Shown in pieces: positions 8,382-15,894 of a stretch of 21,553 nt of DNA. How positions within the stretch are numbered: position 1 is the stretch's first letter; each line of letters starts with the position of its first letter. The notes below the pieces were generated by a model. That model was not told where the DNA came from. It saw only the letters and a program-made list of their open reading frames with translations, and searched no databases. Origin of the DNA: Lachnospiraceae bacterium EP-SM-12S-S03 (lineage in GTDB: Bacteria; Bacillota; Clostridia; Lachnospirales; Lachnospiraceae); contig JAJBSL010000036.1 in assembly GCA_020540725.1 (NCBI GenBank), positions 1-21,553 on the forward strand, given 5' to 3'. The translations under genes were made by a program, and so were the position numbers.

Positions 8382-8846
8382 ATGGCGGCCGTATGTATGG
8401 GGATTCTTTTGCTGATTCCCCTGATAGATCTTGCAATGAAGCGTTATGTTGAGATCCATTTTTCTAGAGAAGAAGAACGTCTCATTTGGAAGAACCGAGT
8501 TGCGCTGCGCCATGTGCACAATGAGGGAATGGCATTGAACTGCTTAGACAGGAATCCTGTTCTTGTAAGGTGGCTTTCTTTGCTTGTGACGATTCCGATG
8601 ACAATATACTATTTGATTCTTCTTTGCAAAAGAGGAAGAAATTTTGAAAAAATTAGTCTTAGTCTGGTACTTGGAGGGGCGATCAGCAATCTTTACGACC
8701 GGTTTAAGAGAAAGTATGTTGTAGACTATTTTGGGTTTCAGACAAAGTGGAAGAAACTTACAGACATCACGTATAATCTGGGAGATATGGCAATCTTTGC
8801 GGGAGCATTCGGCATGCTCATATGTGGGATTTTCCGGAGAAAATAG
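8382..8846 (+). CDS. divergent signal peptidase II (LspA-like)
   Basis: A 154-residue membrane protein with four hydrophobic segments (about 5-20, 63-82, 91-106 and 131-150), the length and topology of lipoprotein signal peptidase II, which cleaves the signal peptide of diacylglyceryl prolipoproteins. The two catalytic aspartates are present: Asp115 in VVDYFGF and Asp135 in YNLGDMAI. The flanking motifs are altered: HNEGMAL stands for the usual NxGxAF, GGAISNLYDR for GGAxGNLIDR, and Gly replaces Ala before Asp135. Canonical LspA usually sits next to an RluD-type synthase and not in this setting, so this is probably an accessory copy or an enzyme with changed substrate. It follows the previous stop by two bases, which indicates coupling. 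Confidence 0.75.
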   Translation: MAAVCMGILLLIPLIDLAMKRYVEIHFSREEERLIWKNRVALRHVHNEGMALNCLDRNPVLVRWLSLLVTIPMTIYYLILLCKRGRNFEKISLSLVLGGAISNLYDRFKRKYVVDYFGFQTKWKKLTDITYNLGDMAIFAGAFGMLICGIFRRK

Positions 8847-8892
8847 GTTTTACTCAGCAGGATGAGAATGTGCAGGATAGGAGAATGTGAGA

Positions 8893-9729
8893 ATGATACA
8901 GGAGATAGAACCTCATATTTATAAAAATGAATACAGATCCATGCTCCCTGAAAAAGATAGTTATATTTTGATTTATAAAGAAAGCAGTATACTTCTAAAG
9001 AATACGGAAGAAGGAATTGTATATCCGACATTTGGAGAAATAGAAAGATGGAATACAGATATTTATGTCAGGGCTATCTATCTTTTTTCGGTGGATGACA
9101 GAAACTTTTATTATGTAAAGGATATTGGATATGATAAACTTGACGGTTATCATATGGAAAAGCTGCAGAACTTTCGCGTGTTAAAGCCGCAATATATGGC
9201 GTTTGCAGGTATTACAGGATCCCAATTGATCAGATGGTATGAATCGCATCAGTTCTGCGGACGGTGTGGGAGTAAAATGGTGCATGATGAAAAAGAGCGT
9301 ATGGTTCGATGCGAAGAATGCGGGCTGATGGAATATCCGAAGATCTGTCCGGCTGTGATTGTAGGAGTTACAGACGGGAACCGGATTCTTATGTCGAAAT
9401 ATGCAGGACGTGCATATAAAAAATATGCGCTTCTTGCAGGATTTGCGGAAATCGGGGAGACCATCGAAGACACAGTAAGGCGGGAAGTGATGGAGGAAGT
9501 GGGATTGAAAGTAAAAAATATCCGCTTCTATAAAAGCCAACCATGGTCGTTTTCGGATACATTGCTTATGGGATTTTACTGTGATCTTGACGGGGATGAC
9601 AAGATTACTTTGGATGAGGAAGAACTTGCTCTTGCTGAGTGGTTTGATCGAGAAGAAATACCGGATATAGAAGATGATTTCAGCTTAACGAATGAAATGA
9701 TCCATTCATTCAAAAATAGAGAAATTTAG
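8893..9729 (+). CDS. nudC: NAD(H) pyrophosphatase, NudC-type Nudix hydrolase
   Basis: A 278-residue enzyme that hydrolyses NADH/NAD+ to NMN(H) and AMP; E. coli NudC also removes NAD caps from RNA 5' ends. Visible parts are an N-terminal domain (1-115), a zinc ribbon (Cys122, 125, 140, 143), the Nudix box from Gly183 to about 205 with REVMEEVGL, and the NudC signature SQPW (215-218), here SQPWSFSDT where E. coli has SQPWPFPQS. The ATG at 8893 is chosen over a GTG at 8887 because AGGAG (8879-8883) is nine bases from the ATG and only three from the GTG. It is the last gene of the run; its stop directly abuts the yitT promoter. An NAD-consuming ligase upstream gives a loose metabolic link, by inference only. 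Confidence 0.87.
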   Translation: MIQEIEPHIYKNEYRSMLPEKDSYILIYKESSILLKNTEEGIVYPTFGEIERWNTDIYVRAIYLFSVDDRNFYYVKDIGYDKLDGYHMEKLQNFRVLKPQYMAFAGITGSQLIRWYESHQFCGRCGSKMVHDEKERMVRCEECGLMEYPKICPAVIVGVTDGNRILMSKYAGRAYKKYALLAGFAEIGETIEDTVRREVMEEVGLKVKNIRFYKSQPWSFSDTLLMGFYCDLDGDDKITLDEEELALAEWFDREEIPDIEDDFSLTNEMIHSFKNREI

Positions 9730-9758
9730 TTGACAATTAAAAAAAATATCCTTATACT
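9730..9758 (+). promoter_or_regulatory. consensus promoter for yitT
   Basis: TTGACA (9730-9735), a 17-base spacer and TATACT (9753-9758). The -35 begins at the base after the nudC stop codon. The predicted start is near 9765, leaving a leader of about 100 bases before yitT. Confidence 0.8.
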
Positions 9759-9772
9759 ATATTCTCAGAAGA

Positions 9773-9814
9773 GCAATTGCGAATTATATTTATTATAATT
9801 TGCAGTTGCTTTTT
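9773..9814 (+). terminator. leader hairpin with T-tract: attenuator or terminator
   Basis: A 16-base-pair stem (9773-9788 with 9794-9809, two G-U pairs), a five-base loop and TTTTT (9810-9814). It lies about eight bases after the predicted yitT start, so it would cut transcripts from that promoter at about 50 nt unless read through. It may also end nudC transcripts. Preceding A/G bases can extend the stem into the T-tract. Confidence 0.7.
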
Positions 9815-9863
9815 GTGCTTTGTAAGATGTTTCACAAAATTATAAGGAAAGAGAGGATGTTAT

Positions 9864-10718
9864 ATGAAAAAGAATAAAGGAAAGGAACTTACAATTGATA
9901 TTGCGGCAGATATTGTGGGAAATATGCTGATTGCCATCGGAGTGTACAATTTTGCGGCAAACTCCGGGTTCCCAGTGGCAGGAATTTCCGGTATTGCGCT
10001 TATATTCTATCATTTGTTTGGACTTCCGATCGGTGTAATGACGGTCGTACTGAATATTCCGATCGTATTAATGTGCTATAAACTTCTGGGGAAAGACTTT
10101 CTTCTCCGGTCTCTTAGGACAATGATCATCGCATGGCCGCTTATGGATATTGTAGCTCCGATGCTTCCGGTATATTCTGGAGACAGAATGTTGTCCGCCA
10201 TCTGTGTGGGTGTATTTTCCGGATTGGGATATGCTTTGATTTATTTGAGAAACTCATCAACCGGAGGAGCGGATTTTATCATCATGTCTGTGAGAGCGCT
10301 TAAACCGCATCTTTCCATTGGAAAAATTGCGTTTATCACGGATGTGGTCATTGTAGGACTTGGTGGCGTATTGTTTGGCGATACGGACAGCATTATCTAC
10401 GGATTGATCCTCACATACATTTTGTCTACGGTAGTGGATAAGGTGATGTATGGTATTGATGCAGGCAAGATGACGCTCATTGTTACGGATCACAGTAAAG
10501 AAGTTGCTGCCAAGATTGATGAGATGACAGAACGAGGATGCACATTCTTGCGAGGGGTAGGAAGTTATTCCGGAGAAGACAAGATGGTTGTGATGTGTGC
10601 GTGCAGCAATAAGGAGATGCATAAAGTGCATAAAGCCGTAAAAGAAGTGGACAACCGCGCATTTTTGATTACAATGGAGTCTAACGAAGTGAGAGGAGAA
10701 GGTTTTAAACCTCACTAG
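9864..10718 (+). CDS. YitT family membrane protein (DUF161/DUF2179)
   Basis: A 284-residue protein with five or six hydrophobic segments in residues 15-190 and a soluble C-terminal DUF2179 domain (about 195-280). The SSTGGADFI stretch and the final FLITMESNEVRGEGF, just before the C-terminus, are characteristic of YitT-family proteins. The family is widespread in Firmicutes and lacks a settled function; transport is often suggested. It has its own promoter and a hairpin-containing leader, and a terminator follows, so it is a single-gene unit. The start has GAGAGG eight bases upstream. Nothing in the neighbours points to a substrate. Confidence 0.88.
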   Translation: MKKNKGKELTIDIAADIVGNMLIAIGVYNFAANSGFPVAGISGIALIFYHLFGLPIGVMTVVLNIPIVLMCYKLLGKDFLLRSLRTMIIAWPLMDIVAPMLPVYSGDRMLSAICVGVFSGLGYALIYLRNSSTGGADFIIMSVRALKPHLSIGKIAFITDVVIVGLGGVLFGDTDSIIYGLILTYILSTVVDKVMYGIDAGKMTLIVTDHSKEVAAKIDEMTERGCTFLRGVGSYSGEDKMVVMCACSNKEMHKVHKAVKEVDNRAFLITMESNEVRGEGFKPH

Positions 10719-10798
10719 ATATTGATAATCTGGCATTCGCCCATCCGGATGGAAAGTGTTTGACAAGACGATGTTGGGTTGAAATTTCAGAATGAAGA

Positions 10799-10827
10799 TT
10801 GACAAAAATGACTGCCTGTGGTATAAA
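10799..10827 (+). promoter_or_regulatory. consensus promoter for tRNA-Trp
   Basis: TTGACA (10799-10804), a 17-base spacer and TATAAA (10822-10827). The predicted start is near 10834, 30 bases before the tRNA. The spacer and -10 lie inside the hairpin sequence of the yitT terminator. Confidence 0.78.
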
Positions 10828-10845
10828 TATCAGGTAGTCGTTTTT
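10804..10845 (+). terminator. intrinsic terminator after yitT, overlapping a promoter
   Basis: GACTGCCTG (10810-10818) pairs with CAGGTAGTC (10831-10839) around a 12-base loop. An A-tract before and TTTTT (10841-10845) after extend the stem to about 15 pairs and make it bidirectional in form. It is 90 bases past the yitT stop. Transcripts starting near 10834 contain only the 3' arm and so would not terminate here. Confidence 0.75.
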
Positions 10846-10863
10846 ATAATGATTGAATAATAT

Positions 10864-10934
10864 AGGGGATTGGTCAAATGGTATGATAGGAGTCTCCAAA
10901 ACTTTTGGTGGGGGTTCGATTCCCTCATCCCCTG
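10864..10934 (+). tRNA. trnW: tRNA-Trp (anticodon CCA)
   Basis: A 71-base cloverleaf. The acceptor AGGGGAT (10864-10870) pairs with ATCCCCT (10927-10933), and the discriminator is G10934. The D stem is GTCA/TGAT. The anticodon stem is GGAGT/ACTTT with loop CTCCAAA (10894-10900), anticodon CCA at 10896-10898. The T stem is GGGGG/CCCTC around TTCGATT. The CCA tail is not encoded and must be added. The sequence resembles Bacillus tRNA-Trp, including the G discriminator. It has its own promoter and no terminator before the rho promoter. Confidence 0.93.
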
Positions 10935-10970
10935 TTATGCATCATAGAAGCGATTCAAGAGATTAGGTAG

Positions 10971-10998
10971 TTGCATTTTTCGTGAAATCATGTATAAT
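10971..10998 (+). promoter_or_regulatory. promoter for rho
   Basis: TTGCAT (10971-10976), a 16-base spacer and TATAAT (10993-10998). The predicted start is near 11005, giving a leader of about 93 bases. The leader contains a 12-base dyad GTCAGGTCTGAC (11032-11043) of unknown meaning. Confidence 0.7.
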
Positions 10999-11097
10999 GA
11001 TTACATAGTTCAGGACAAAGGTTCAGAAGAAGTCAGGTCTGACAAAGATTCCCTTAATGAATAGCGGTATAACAAGAGAATAGGAAGGATAAGGAAT

Positions 11098-12432
11098 ATG
11101 ATGAGAGAAAAATATGAATCTCTGCCATTAACATCATTGAGAGATATTGCAAAAGCAAGACATCTAAAAGGTGTATCTACAATGAAAAAGGCAGATATTA
11201 TCGAATTGATGCTTGCAGAAGATGAGAAAGAGAAAGCAAAAGCGGTAAAAGAAGAAGTGAAAAATGAGAAAAGCAAAGAAGGAACGACGGATATAGAACA
11301 GTTGGACAGCGGAATTACAGTGAGCGGAGTGATTGAAGTAATGCCGGATGGTTATGGATTTATCCGTTCCAATCACTATTTGCCGGGAGAGAATGATGTG
11401 TATGTATCTCCGTCGCAGATTCGCAGATTTGGACTAAAAACGGGAGATATTCTGGAGGGGAATACAAGAGTTAAAACACAGACAGAAAAGTTCAGTGCAT
11501 TACTCTATTTGACAAAAGTCAACGGACAGACACCGGCAGAGGCTTCAAAACGTACGAATTTTGAAGATATGACACCTATTTTCCCAAATGAAAGATTGAA
11601 GCTGGAAGGAACCGGAAGTTCTGTTGCCATGCGAATCGTAGATCTTTTGTCACCGATTGGAAAGGGACAGCGTGGTATGATCGTATCTCCACCGAAAGCC
11701 GGAAAGACAACATTACTGAAAGAGACGGCATTATCGATTCTGAGAAATAATCCGGAAATGTATTTGATCATTCTTCTGATCGATGAGCGTCCTGAAGAGG
11801 TTACGGATATCAAGGAAGCAATCACAGGATCGAATGTAGAAGTTGTGTATTCCACATTTGATGAACTTCCGGAGCATCATAAGAGAGTATCGGAAATGGT
11901 GATCGAGAGGGCAAAACGATTGGTAGAACAGAAAAAAGACGTTGTAATTCTTCTTGACAGTATTACAAGACTTTCCCGTGCGTATAACCTGATCGTTCCA
12001 CCAAGCGGACGTACATTATCCGGTGGTCTTGATCCGGCGGCTCTTCATATGCCGAAGAGAATTTTTGGGGCGGCAAGAAATATGCGTGAGGGCGGAAGTC
12101 TTACGATTCTTGCTACAGCGCTTGTGGATACAGGAAGTAAGATGGATGATGTTGTGTACGAGGAATTTAAAGGTACCGGTAACATGGAACTTGTACTGGA
12201 TAGAAAATTGCAGGAGAAGAGAGTGTTCCCTGCAGTGGATATTCCGAAATCGGGAACAAGACGCGAAGATCTTCTTCTCTCACAAGAGGAACAGGAAGCC
12301 GTTGACATTATGCGCCGGGCTTTGAATGGAATGAAGTCGGAAGAGGCCGTAGACAACATTTTGAATATGTTTTCACGTACAAAAAATAATGCGGAATTTG
12401 TCCAGATGGTGAAAAAAACAAAATTCTTTTAG
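11098..12432 (+). CDS. rho: transcription termination factor Rho
   Basis: A 444-residue hexameric RNA-dependent ATPase that ends transcription and displaces RNA polymerase. It has an N-terminal Rho_N helical domain (about 5-40), a charged linker (41-65), a cold-shock RNA-binding domain (about 72-140), Walker A PPKAGKTT (198-205) and Walker B ILLDSITR (284-291). The Q-loop (LSGGLDP) and R-loop (AARNMREGGS) regions that line the central channel are present. The usual DEPASRH is DELPEHH (255-261), a variant I believe is common in Clostridia. There is no long N-terminal insertion. Two adjacent ATGs (11098, 11101) are possible starts; the AAGGA sites at 11085-11094 do not choose between them. Confidence 0.96.
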   Translation: MMREKYESLPLTSLRDIAKARHLKGVSTMKKADIIELMLAEDEKEKAKAVKEEVKNEKSKEGTTDIEQLDSGITVSGVIEVMPDGYGFIRSNHYLPGENDVYVSPSQIRRFGLKTGDILEGNTRVKTQTEKFSALLYLTKVNGQTPAEASKRTNFEDMTPIFPNERLKLEGTGSSVAMRIVDLLSPIGKGQRGMIVSPPKAGKTTLLKETALSILRNNPEMYLIILLIDERPEEVTDIKEAITGSNVEVVYSTFDELPEHHKRVSEMVIERAKRLVEQKKDVVILLDSITRLSRAYNLIVPPSGRTLSGGLDPAALHMPKRIFGAARNMREGGSLTILATALVDTGSKMDDVVYEEFKGTGNMELVLDRKLQEKRVFPAVDIPKSGTRREDLLLSQEEQEAVDIMRRALNGMKSEEAVDNILNMFSRTKNNAEFVQMVKKTKFF

Positions 12433-12449
12433 AATAGAAGAGAAAAAAC

Positions 12450-12478
12450 TTGCATAAATTTATAATTTATGTTACAAT
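12450..12478 (+). promoter_or_regulatory. promoter for rpmE, with a dyad in the spacer
   Basis: TTGCAT (12450-12455), a 17-base spacer and TACAAT (12473-12478). A perfect inverted repeat CATAAAT-N5-ATTTATG (12453-12471) fills the spacer. The leader is about 60 bases and A/T-rich. No terminator is seen between rho and this promoter, so rpmE may also be read from rho. Confidence 0.68.
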
Positions 12479-12545
12479 CAAAAAGCTGTTTAAGTAAATA
12501 TTAACACGTATATAAAACGTAAATAAAAATAGAGAGGTGAAAATC

Positions 12546-12749
12546 ATGAAAGAAGGAATCCATCCAGATTATTATCAGGCAACAGTAACTTGTAACTGCG
12601 GTAACACATTTGTAACAGGATCTACAAACAAAGATATCCACGTAGAAATCTGTTCAAAATGCCACCCGTTCTATACAGGACAGCAGAAAGCTACTCAGGC
12701 TCGTGGCCGTGTTGATAAGTTTAACAAGAAATACGGAATTCAGGCTTAA
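12546..12749 (+). CDS. rpmE: 50S ribosomal protein L31, zinc-binding type
   Basis: A 67-residue protein of the large ribosomal subunit that bridges to the small subunit near the central protuberance. Cys16, Cys18, Cys36 and Cys39 (CNC and CSKC) make it the zinc-containing (C+) form, as opposed to the zinc-free paralogue made under zinc limitation. The ATG at 12546 is used because GAGAGGTG (12532-12539) lies six bases upstream; a GTG at 12537 is in frame but sits within that site. Length is normal. It has its own promoter and is followed by a terminator-like hairpin. The rpmE - DUF1385 - prmC - prfA order is shared by many Clostridia. Confidence 0.96.
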   Translation: MKEGIHPDYYQATVTCNCGNTFVTGSTNKDIHVEICSKCHPFYTGQQKATQARGRVDKFNKKYGIQA

Positions 12750-12771
12750 GCTAATAGAATTCGGAACTTAC

Positions 12772-12798
12772 AGGTTGAGGTTTTTTAAATCTCAACCT
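12772..12798 (+). terminator. probable terminator after rpmE
   Basis: AGGTTGAG (12772-12779) pairs with CTCAACCT (12791-12798) around an 11-base loop that itself holds TTTTTT. Only TTTG follows the stem, so termination may be partial. That would allow some read-through into the DUF1385 gene, which has no clear promoter of its own. Confidence 0.6.
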
Positions 12799-12851
12799 TT
12801 GTTGCGTCATAGGAAATTTTGCGCAATCTTTTGTTCAATGGAGGAAAATGT

Positions 12852-13784
12852 ATGAAGTCATCCAATATAGGCGGGCAGGCGGTGCTTGAAGGCGTCATGA
12901 TGAAGAATGGAGATGAGTATGCGGTTGCGGTAAGGAAACCGGACGGGGAAATTGAAGTGAAGAAGGAAACTTACAGAAGTGTGATAAAATGGGGCACATT
13001 GACGAAAATTCCTTTTGTACGCGGAGTATTCAATTTCATAGATTCTATGGTACTTGGAATGAAAACGCTTACATATTCGGCAAGCTTTTATGAGGAAGAG
13101 GATGAAAAAGGGAAGAGAATGACGGAGGAGCAGGTGAAAAAAGCAGAGAAGAAAGATTCGCTGTTAATGGGGGTTACAGTTGCTTTTTCGATTGTTCTGG
13201 CAATCGGTATCTTTATGGTTCTGCCGTATTTTATTATAAATCTTGCAGGGAATGTTATAAAATCACGCGTTGTTCTGTCGTTTCTTGAAGGCGTACTGAG
13301 GCTTGCCATATTTATCGGCTATATTCTGATCATTTCCAAAATGGAGGATATCAAGAGAGTCTACATGTATCATGGAGCAGAACATAAGTGTATTAACTGC
13401 ATTGAGCACGGAATGGATCTTACGGTGGAAAATGTAAGAAAAAGTTCCAAGCAGCATAAACGATGCGGAACGAGTTTTCTGCTTTTTGTGGTGATTATAA
13501 GTTGTGTGATGGTGTTTTTTATTCAATCGGATTCACAGCTTGTGAAAGTAGGTCTTAGAATCGCTTTGATCCCGGTGATTGCCGGAATTTCGTACGAATT
13601 GATCAAGTGGGCAGGAAACAGCGAAAACCCTATTATAAATGCACTGAGTAAGCCGGGGCTTTGGATGCAGAATCTGACAACAAAAGAGCCGGATGACGAG
13701 ATGATCGAAGTTGCAATCCAGTCGGTAGAAGCGGTCTTTGACTGGAAAAAATATAAAGAAGAGAATTTTGGAGCAGAAAAATGA
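12852..13784 (+). CDS. DUF1385 (YqhQ-like) membrane protein
   Basis: A 310-residue protein. The N-terminal GGQAVLEGVMMKNG is the family hallmark. Hydrophobic segments lie at about 105-130, 140-160 and 205-245, and a conserved YHGAEHKCINC motif (His and Cys, about 175-185) sits between them. The family is often described as a predicted metal-dependent enzyme, with no proven reaction. The start at 12852 is set by GGAGG (12840-12844) seven bases upstream; a TTG-initiated longer frame from 12819 is not favoured. Its stop overlaps the prmC start by four bases, so it is translationally coupled to the release-factor methyltransferase. This arrangement recurs in Clostridia and suggests co-expression, although no link to translation is known. 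Confidence 0.88.
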   Translation: MKSSNIGGQAVLEGVMMKNGDEYAVAVRKPDGEIEVKKETYRSVIKWGTLTKIPFVRGVFNFIDSMVLGMKTLTYSASFYEEEDEKGKRMTEEQVKKAEKKDSLLMGVTVAFSIVLAIGIFMVLPYFIINLAGNVIKSRVVLSFLEGVLRLAIFIGYILIISKMEDIKRVYMYHGAEHKCINCIEHGMDLTVENVRKSSKQHKRCGTSFLLFVVIISCVMVFFIQSDSQLVKVGLRIALIPVIAGISYELIKWAGNSENPIINALSKPGLWMQNLTTKEPDDEMIEVAIQSVEAVFDWKKYKEENFGAEK

Positions 13785-14626
13785 TGACACTTGAGGAAGC
13801 GTACCGTTTTGGACAAATGTCACTGAATCAGGCGGGGATTCCGGATGCGGGAACAGATGCCTGGATTCTTTTGGAACATGTAACCGGAGTAAGCAGAACG
13901 AAATATTATGTTAATCCGGATCGGATGATGAGCGAAGAGGAACAGAAGTCATATTGTTCTTATATAGAAGAAAGAGAAAAGAGAATTCCGGTGCAGCATC
14001 TTACAGGCGGACAGGAATTTATGGGACTTGATTTTCTTGTGAATGAACATGTACTGATTCCAAGACAGGATACGGAAGTACTAGTGGAAACTGTATTGGA
14101 AGATTTGGAACCGGGAATGCGTATTTTGGATATGTGTACCGGATCGGGATGTATTCTGATCAGTCTGATGAAACTGATGCAGACAATACCCGGAGAGGAT
14201 GCGGTATATGGGGTGGGTGTAGATATTTCACCGGAAGCGTTGAAAATTGCAGAAGAGAATAGAAATAAGCATAAAGTAGATGCCGCATTTGTGGAAAGTG
14301 ATTTGTTTGATCGTGTGGAAGGGAAATACGATGTGATCGTATCAAATCCACCGTATATCCGCACAGCGGTCATTGAAGAACTTCAGGAAGAGGTAAAACT
14401 TCATGATCCGTATGAGGCTCTTGATGGGAAAGAAGATGGATTGTTCTTTTACCGAAGGATTGTGGGAAAAAGCAGAGAGTATTTGAAACCAGGTGGAAAA
14501 CTATACTTTGAAATTGGACATGACCAGGGAGAAGCGGTGAAAATACTGATGGAAGAGGCGGGATTTTCCCGTGTGACTGTGAAAAAGGACCTTGCGGGAC
14601 TTGACCGTGTTGTATTTGGCGTGTAA
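13781..14626 (+). CDS. prmC: peptide chain release factor N5-glutamine methyltransferase
   Basis: A 281-residue SAM-dependent methyltransferase that methylates the glutamine of the GGQ motif in release factors RF1 and RF2. An N-terminal helical domain (1-80) is followed by IPRQDTE (93-99), SAM motif [10 protein letters not shown] (116-124) and the catalytic NPPY (189-192), which binds the target glutamine. Length is normal (about 280). The start ATG overlaps the DUF1385 stop as ATGA; a second ATG follows directly. Its likely substrate RF1 is encoded immediately downstream, starting 35 bases later. Confidence 0.95.
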   Translation: MMTLEEAYRFGQMSLNQAGIPDAGTDAWILLEHVTGVSRTKYYVNPDRMMSEEEQKSYCSYIEEREKRIPVQHLTGGQEFMGLDFLVNEHVLIPRQDTEVLVETVLEDLEPGMRILDMCTGSGCILISLMKLMQTIPGEDAVYGVGVDISPEALKIAEENRNKHKVDAAFVESDLFDRVEGKYDVIVSNPPYIRTAVIEELQEEVKLHDPYEALDGKEDGLFFYRRIVGKSREYLKPGGKLYFEIGHDQGEAVKILMEEAGFSRVTVKKDLAGLDRVVFGV

Positions 14627-14660
14627 AATATTCAAAGAGGAAAAATTAGGAGGAATTAAC

Positions 14661-15734
14661 ATGTTTGACAAATTAGAAGATTTGCTCATTCGATTTGAAG
14701 AGATTTTAAGTGAGCTGCAGGAACCGGACGTGGCAAATGATCAGACACGTTTTCGGAAATTGATGAAGGAACAGGCGGATTTAACTCCGATCGTTGAAGC
14801 ATATACAGAATATAAAAATGCAAAACAGGCTATCGCTGACAGCGAAGAGATGTTAGAAGAAGAATCCGATGAAGAGATGAGAGAACTTGCAAAAGAGGAA
14901 CTTTCTTCTTCTAAGAAACGAGTAGAAGAGCTTGAGCATGAACTTAAGATTCTTTTACTTCCGAAGGATCCCAACGATGAGAAGAATATTATGGTGGAAA
15001 TCCGTGCGGGAGCAGGCGGAGATGAGTCGGCACTCTTTGCGGCAGAAGTCTATCGTATGTATGTGCACTATGCGGAGAGCAAACGCTGGAAGACAGAGCT
15101 GATTTCAATAAGTGAGAATGGAATCGGCGGATTCAAGGAAGTTGTATTTATGGTAAGCGGACAGAGCGTGTACTCCAGAATGAAGTACGAAAGCGGCGTA
15201 CACCGTGTACAGCGTGTTCCGGAGACGGAATCAGGCGGACGTATCCACACTTCTACAATTACGGTTGCAGTAATGCCGGAAGCGGAAGAGGTGGATGTTG
15301 TCATTGATGAAAAAGACATTCGTATTGATGTTATGCGTGCATCCGGTAACGGTGGACAGTGTGTCAATACAACAGACTCTGCGGTACGTTTAACACACTA
15401 TCCGACAGGAATCGTCATCTATAGCCAGACAGAAAAATCACAGTTACAGAATAAAGAAAAAGCGTTCCGTTTACTTCGTTCTAAATTGTATGAATTAGAG
15501 CTTGAGAAAAAACAGTCTGCAGAAGCAGAAGCAAGAAGAAGTCAGATCGGTACAGGCGACCGTTCTGAGAAGATCCGTACTTACAATTTCCCGCAAGGAC
15601 GTGTAACAGAACACCGCATTAAGCTGACATTGTATAAAATTGACGATATCATGAATGGAGATTTGGATCAGATTATCGATCCGCTGATTGCTGAAGATCA
15701 GGCAATGCGTTTAAGCGGTTTGGATGAATTATAG
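14661..15734 (+). CDS. prfA: peptide chain release factor 1
   Basis: A 357-residue RF1 that recognises UAA and UAG and triggers peptide release. It has an N-terminal helical domain (1-105), the PxT stop-codon reader as PET (187-189) and the GGQ catalytic loop (231-233). The residue after GGQ is Cys234, where most RF1 proteins have His (GGQHVN); the loop also reads SGNGGQ for the usual SGAGGQ. The start at 14661 is fixed by AGGAGG about seven bases upstream; an upstream in-frame extension overlaps prmC and lacks a site. A strong terminator follows 30 bases after the stop, closing the rpmE-prfA group. Confidence 0.96.
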   Translation: MFDKLEDLLIRFEEILSELQEPDVANDQTRFRKLMKEQADLTPIVEAYTEYKNAKQAIADSEEMLEEESDEEMRELAKEELSSSKKRVEELEHELKILLLPKDPNDEKNIMVEIRAGAGGDESALFAAEVYRMYVHYAESKRWKTELISISENGIGGFKEVVFMVSGQSVYSRMKYESGVHRVQRVPETESGGRIHTSTITVAVMPEAEEVDVVIDEKDIRIDVMRASGNGGQCVNTTDSAVRLTHYPTGIVIYSQTEKSQLQNKEKAFRLLRSKLYELELEKKQSAEAEARRSQIGTGDRSEKIRTYNFPQGRVTEHRIKLTLYKIDDIMNGDLDQIIDPLIAEDQAMRLSGLDEL

Positions 15735-15764
15735 AATTCATGGGTTTTAAATAGGGAAAAAGAA

Positions 15765-15793
15765 ATAGAAATCGGTATCCGGTTTCTATTTTT
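15765..15793 (+). terminator. intrinsic terminator after prfA
   Basis: An 11-base-pair stem (15765-15775 with 15779-15789, one wobble), a three-base loop and a T-run to 15793, preceded by an A-rich stretch that makes it symmetrical. Confidence 0.82.
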
Positions 15794-15894
15794 CGTGATA
15801 TAGGAAACTGCTATGGAATCCTGTATCATGAGAAGCACATTTTGTGTGAGGAATGCACTGTTTTGCAAAGTGGTAGTTTTTTAGGAGGGGTAAC

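Noticed and set aside
10760..10788. A second TTGACA (10760-10765) upstream of tRNA-Trp
   Set aside because: No acceptable -10 occurs at 16-18 bases; the promoter at 10799-10827 is far better.
11057..11083. An eight-codon open frame (MNSGITRE) in the rho leader
   Set aside because: There is no ribosome binding site ahead of it and such short frames arise by chance; kept only as a note for possible rho autoregulation.
11851..11883. DELPEHH in Rho in place of DEPASRH as a sign of an unusual Rho
   Set aside because: I believe the variant is common in clostridial Rho proteins, and all ATPase and channel motifs are normal.
12819..12851. TTG-initiated extension of the DUF1385 protein
   Set aside because: The conserved family start is MKSSNIGGQAV with GGAGG directly ahead; the extension has no site and lies in the rpmE terminator region.
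15794..15894. Possible promoter or riboswitch ahead of the ABC exporter
   Set aside because: A TATCAT at 15824-15829 has no matching -35, and only short stems of about four pairs can be drawn; nothing supportable was found.
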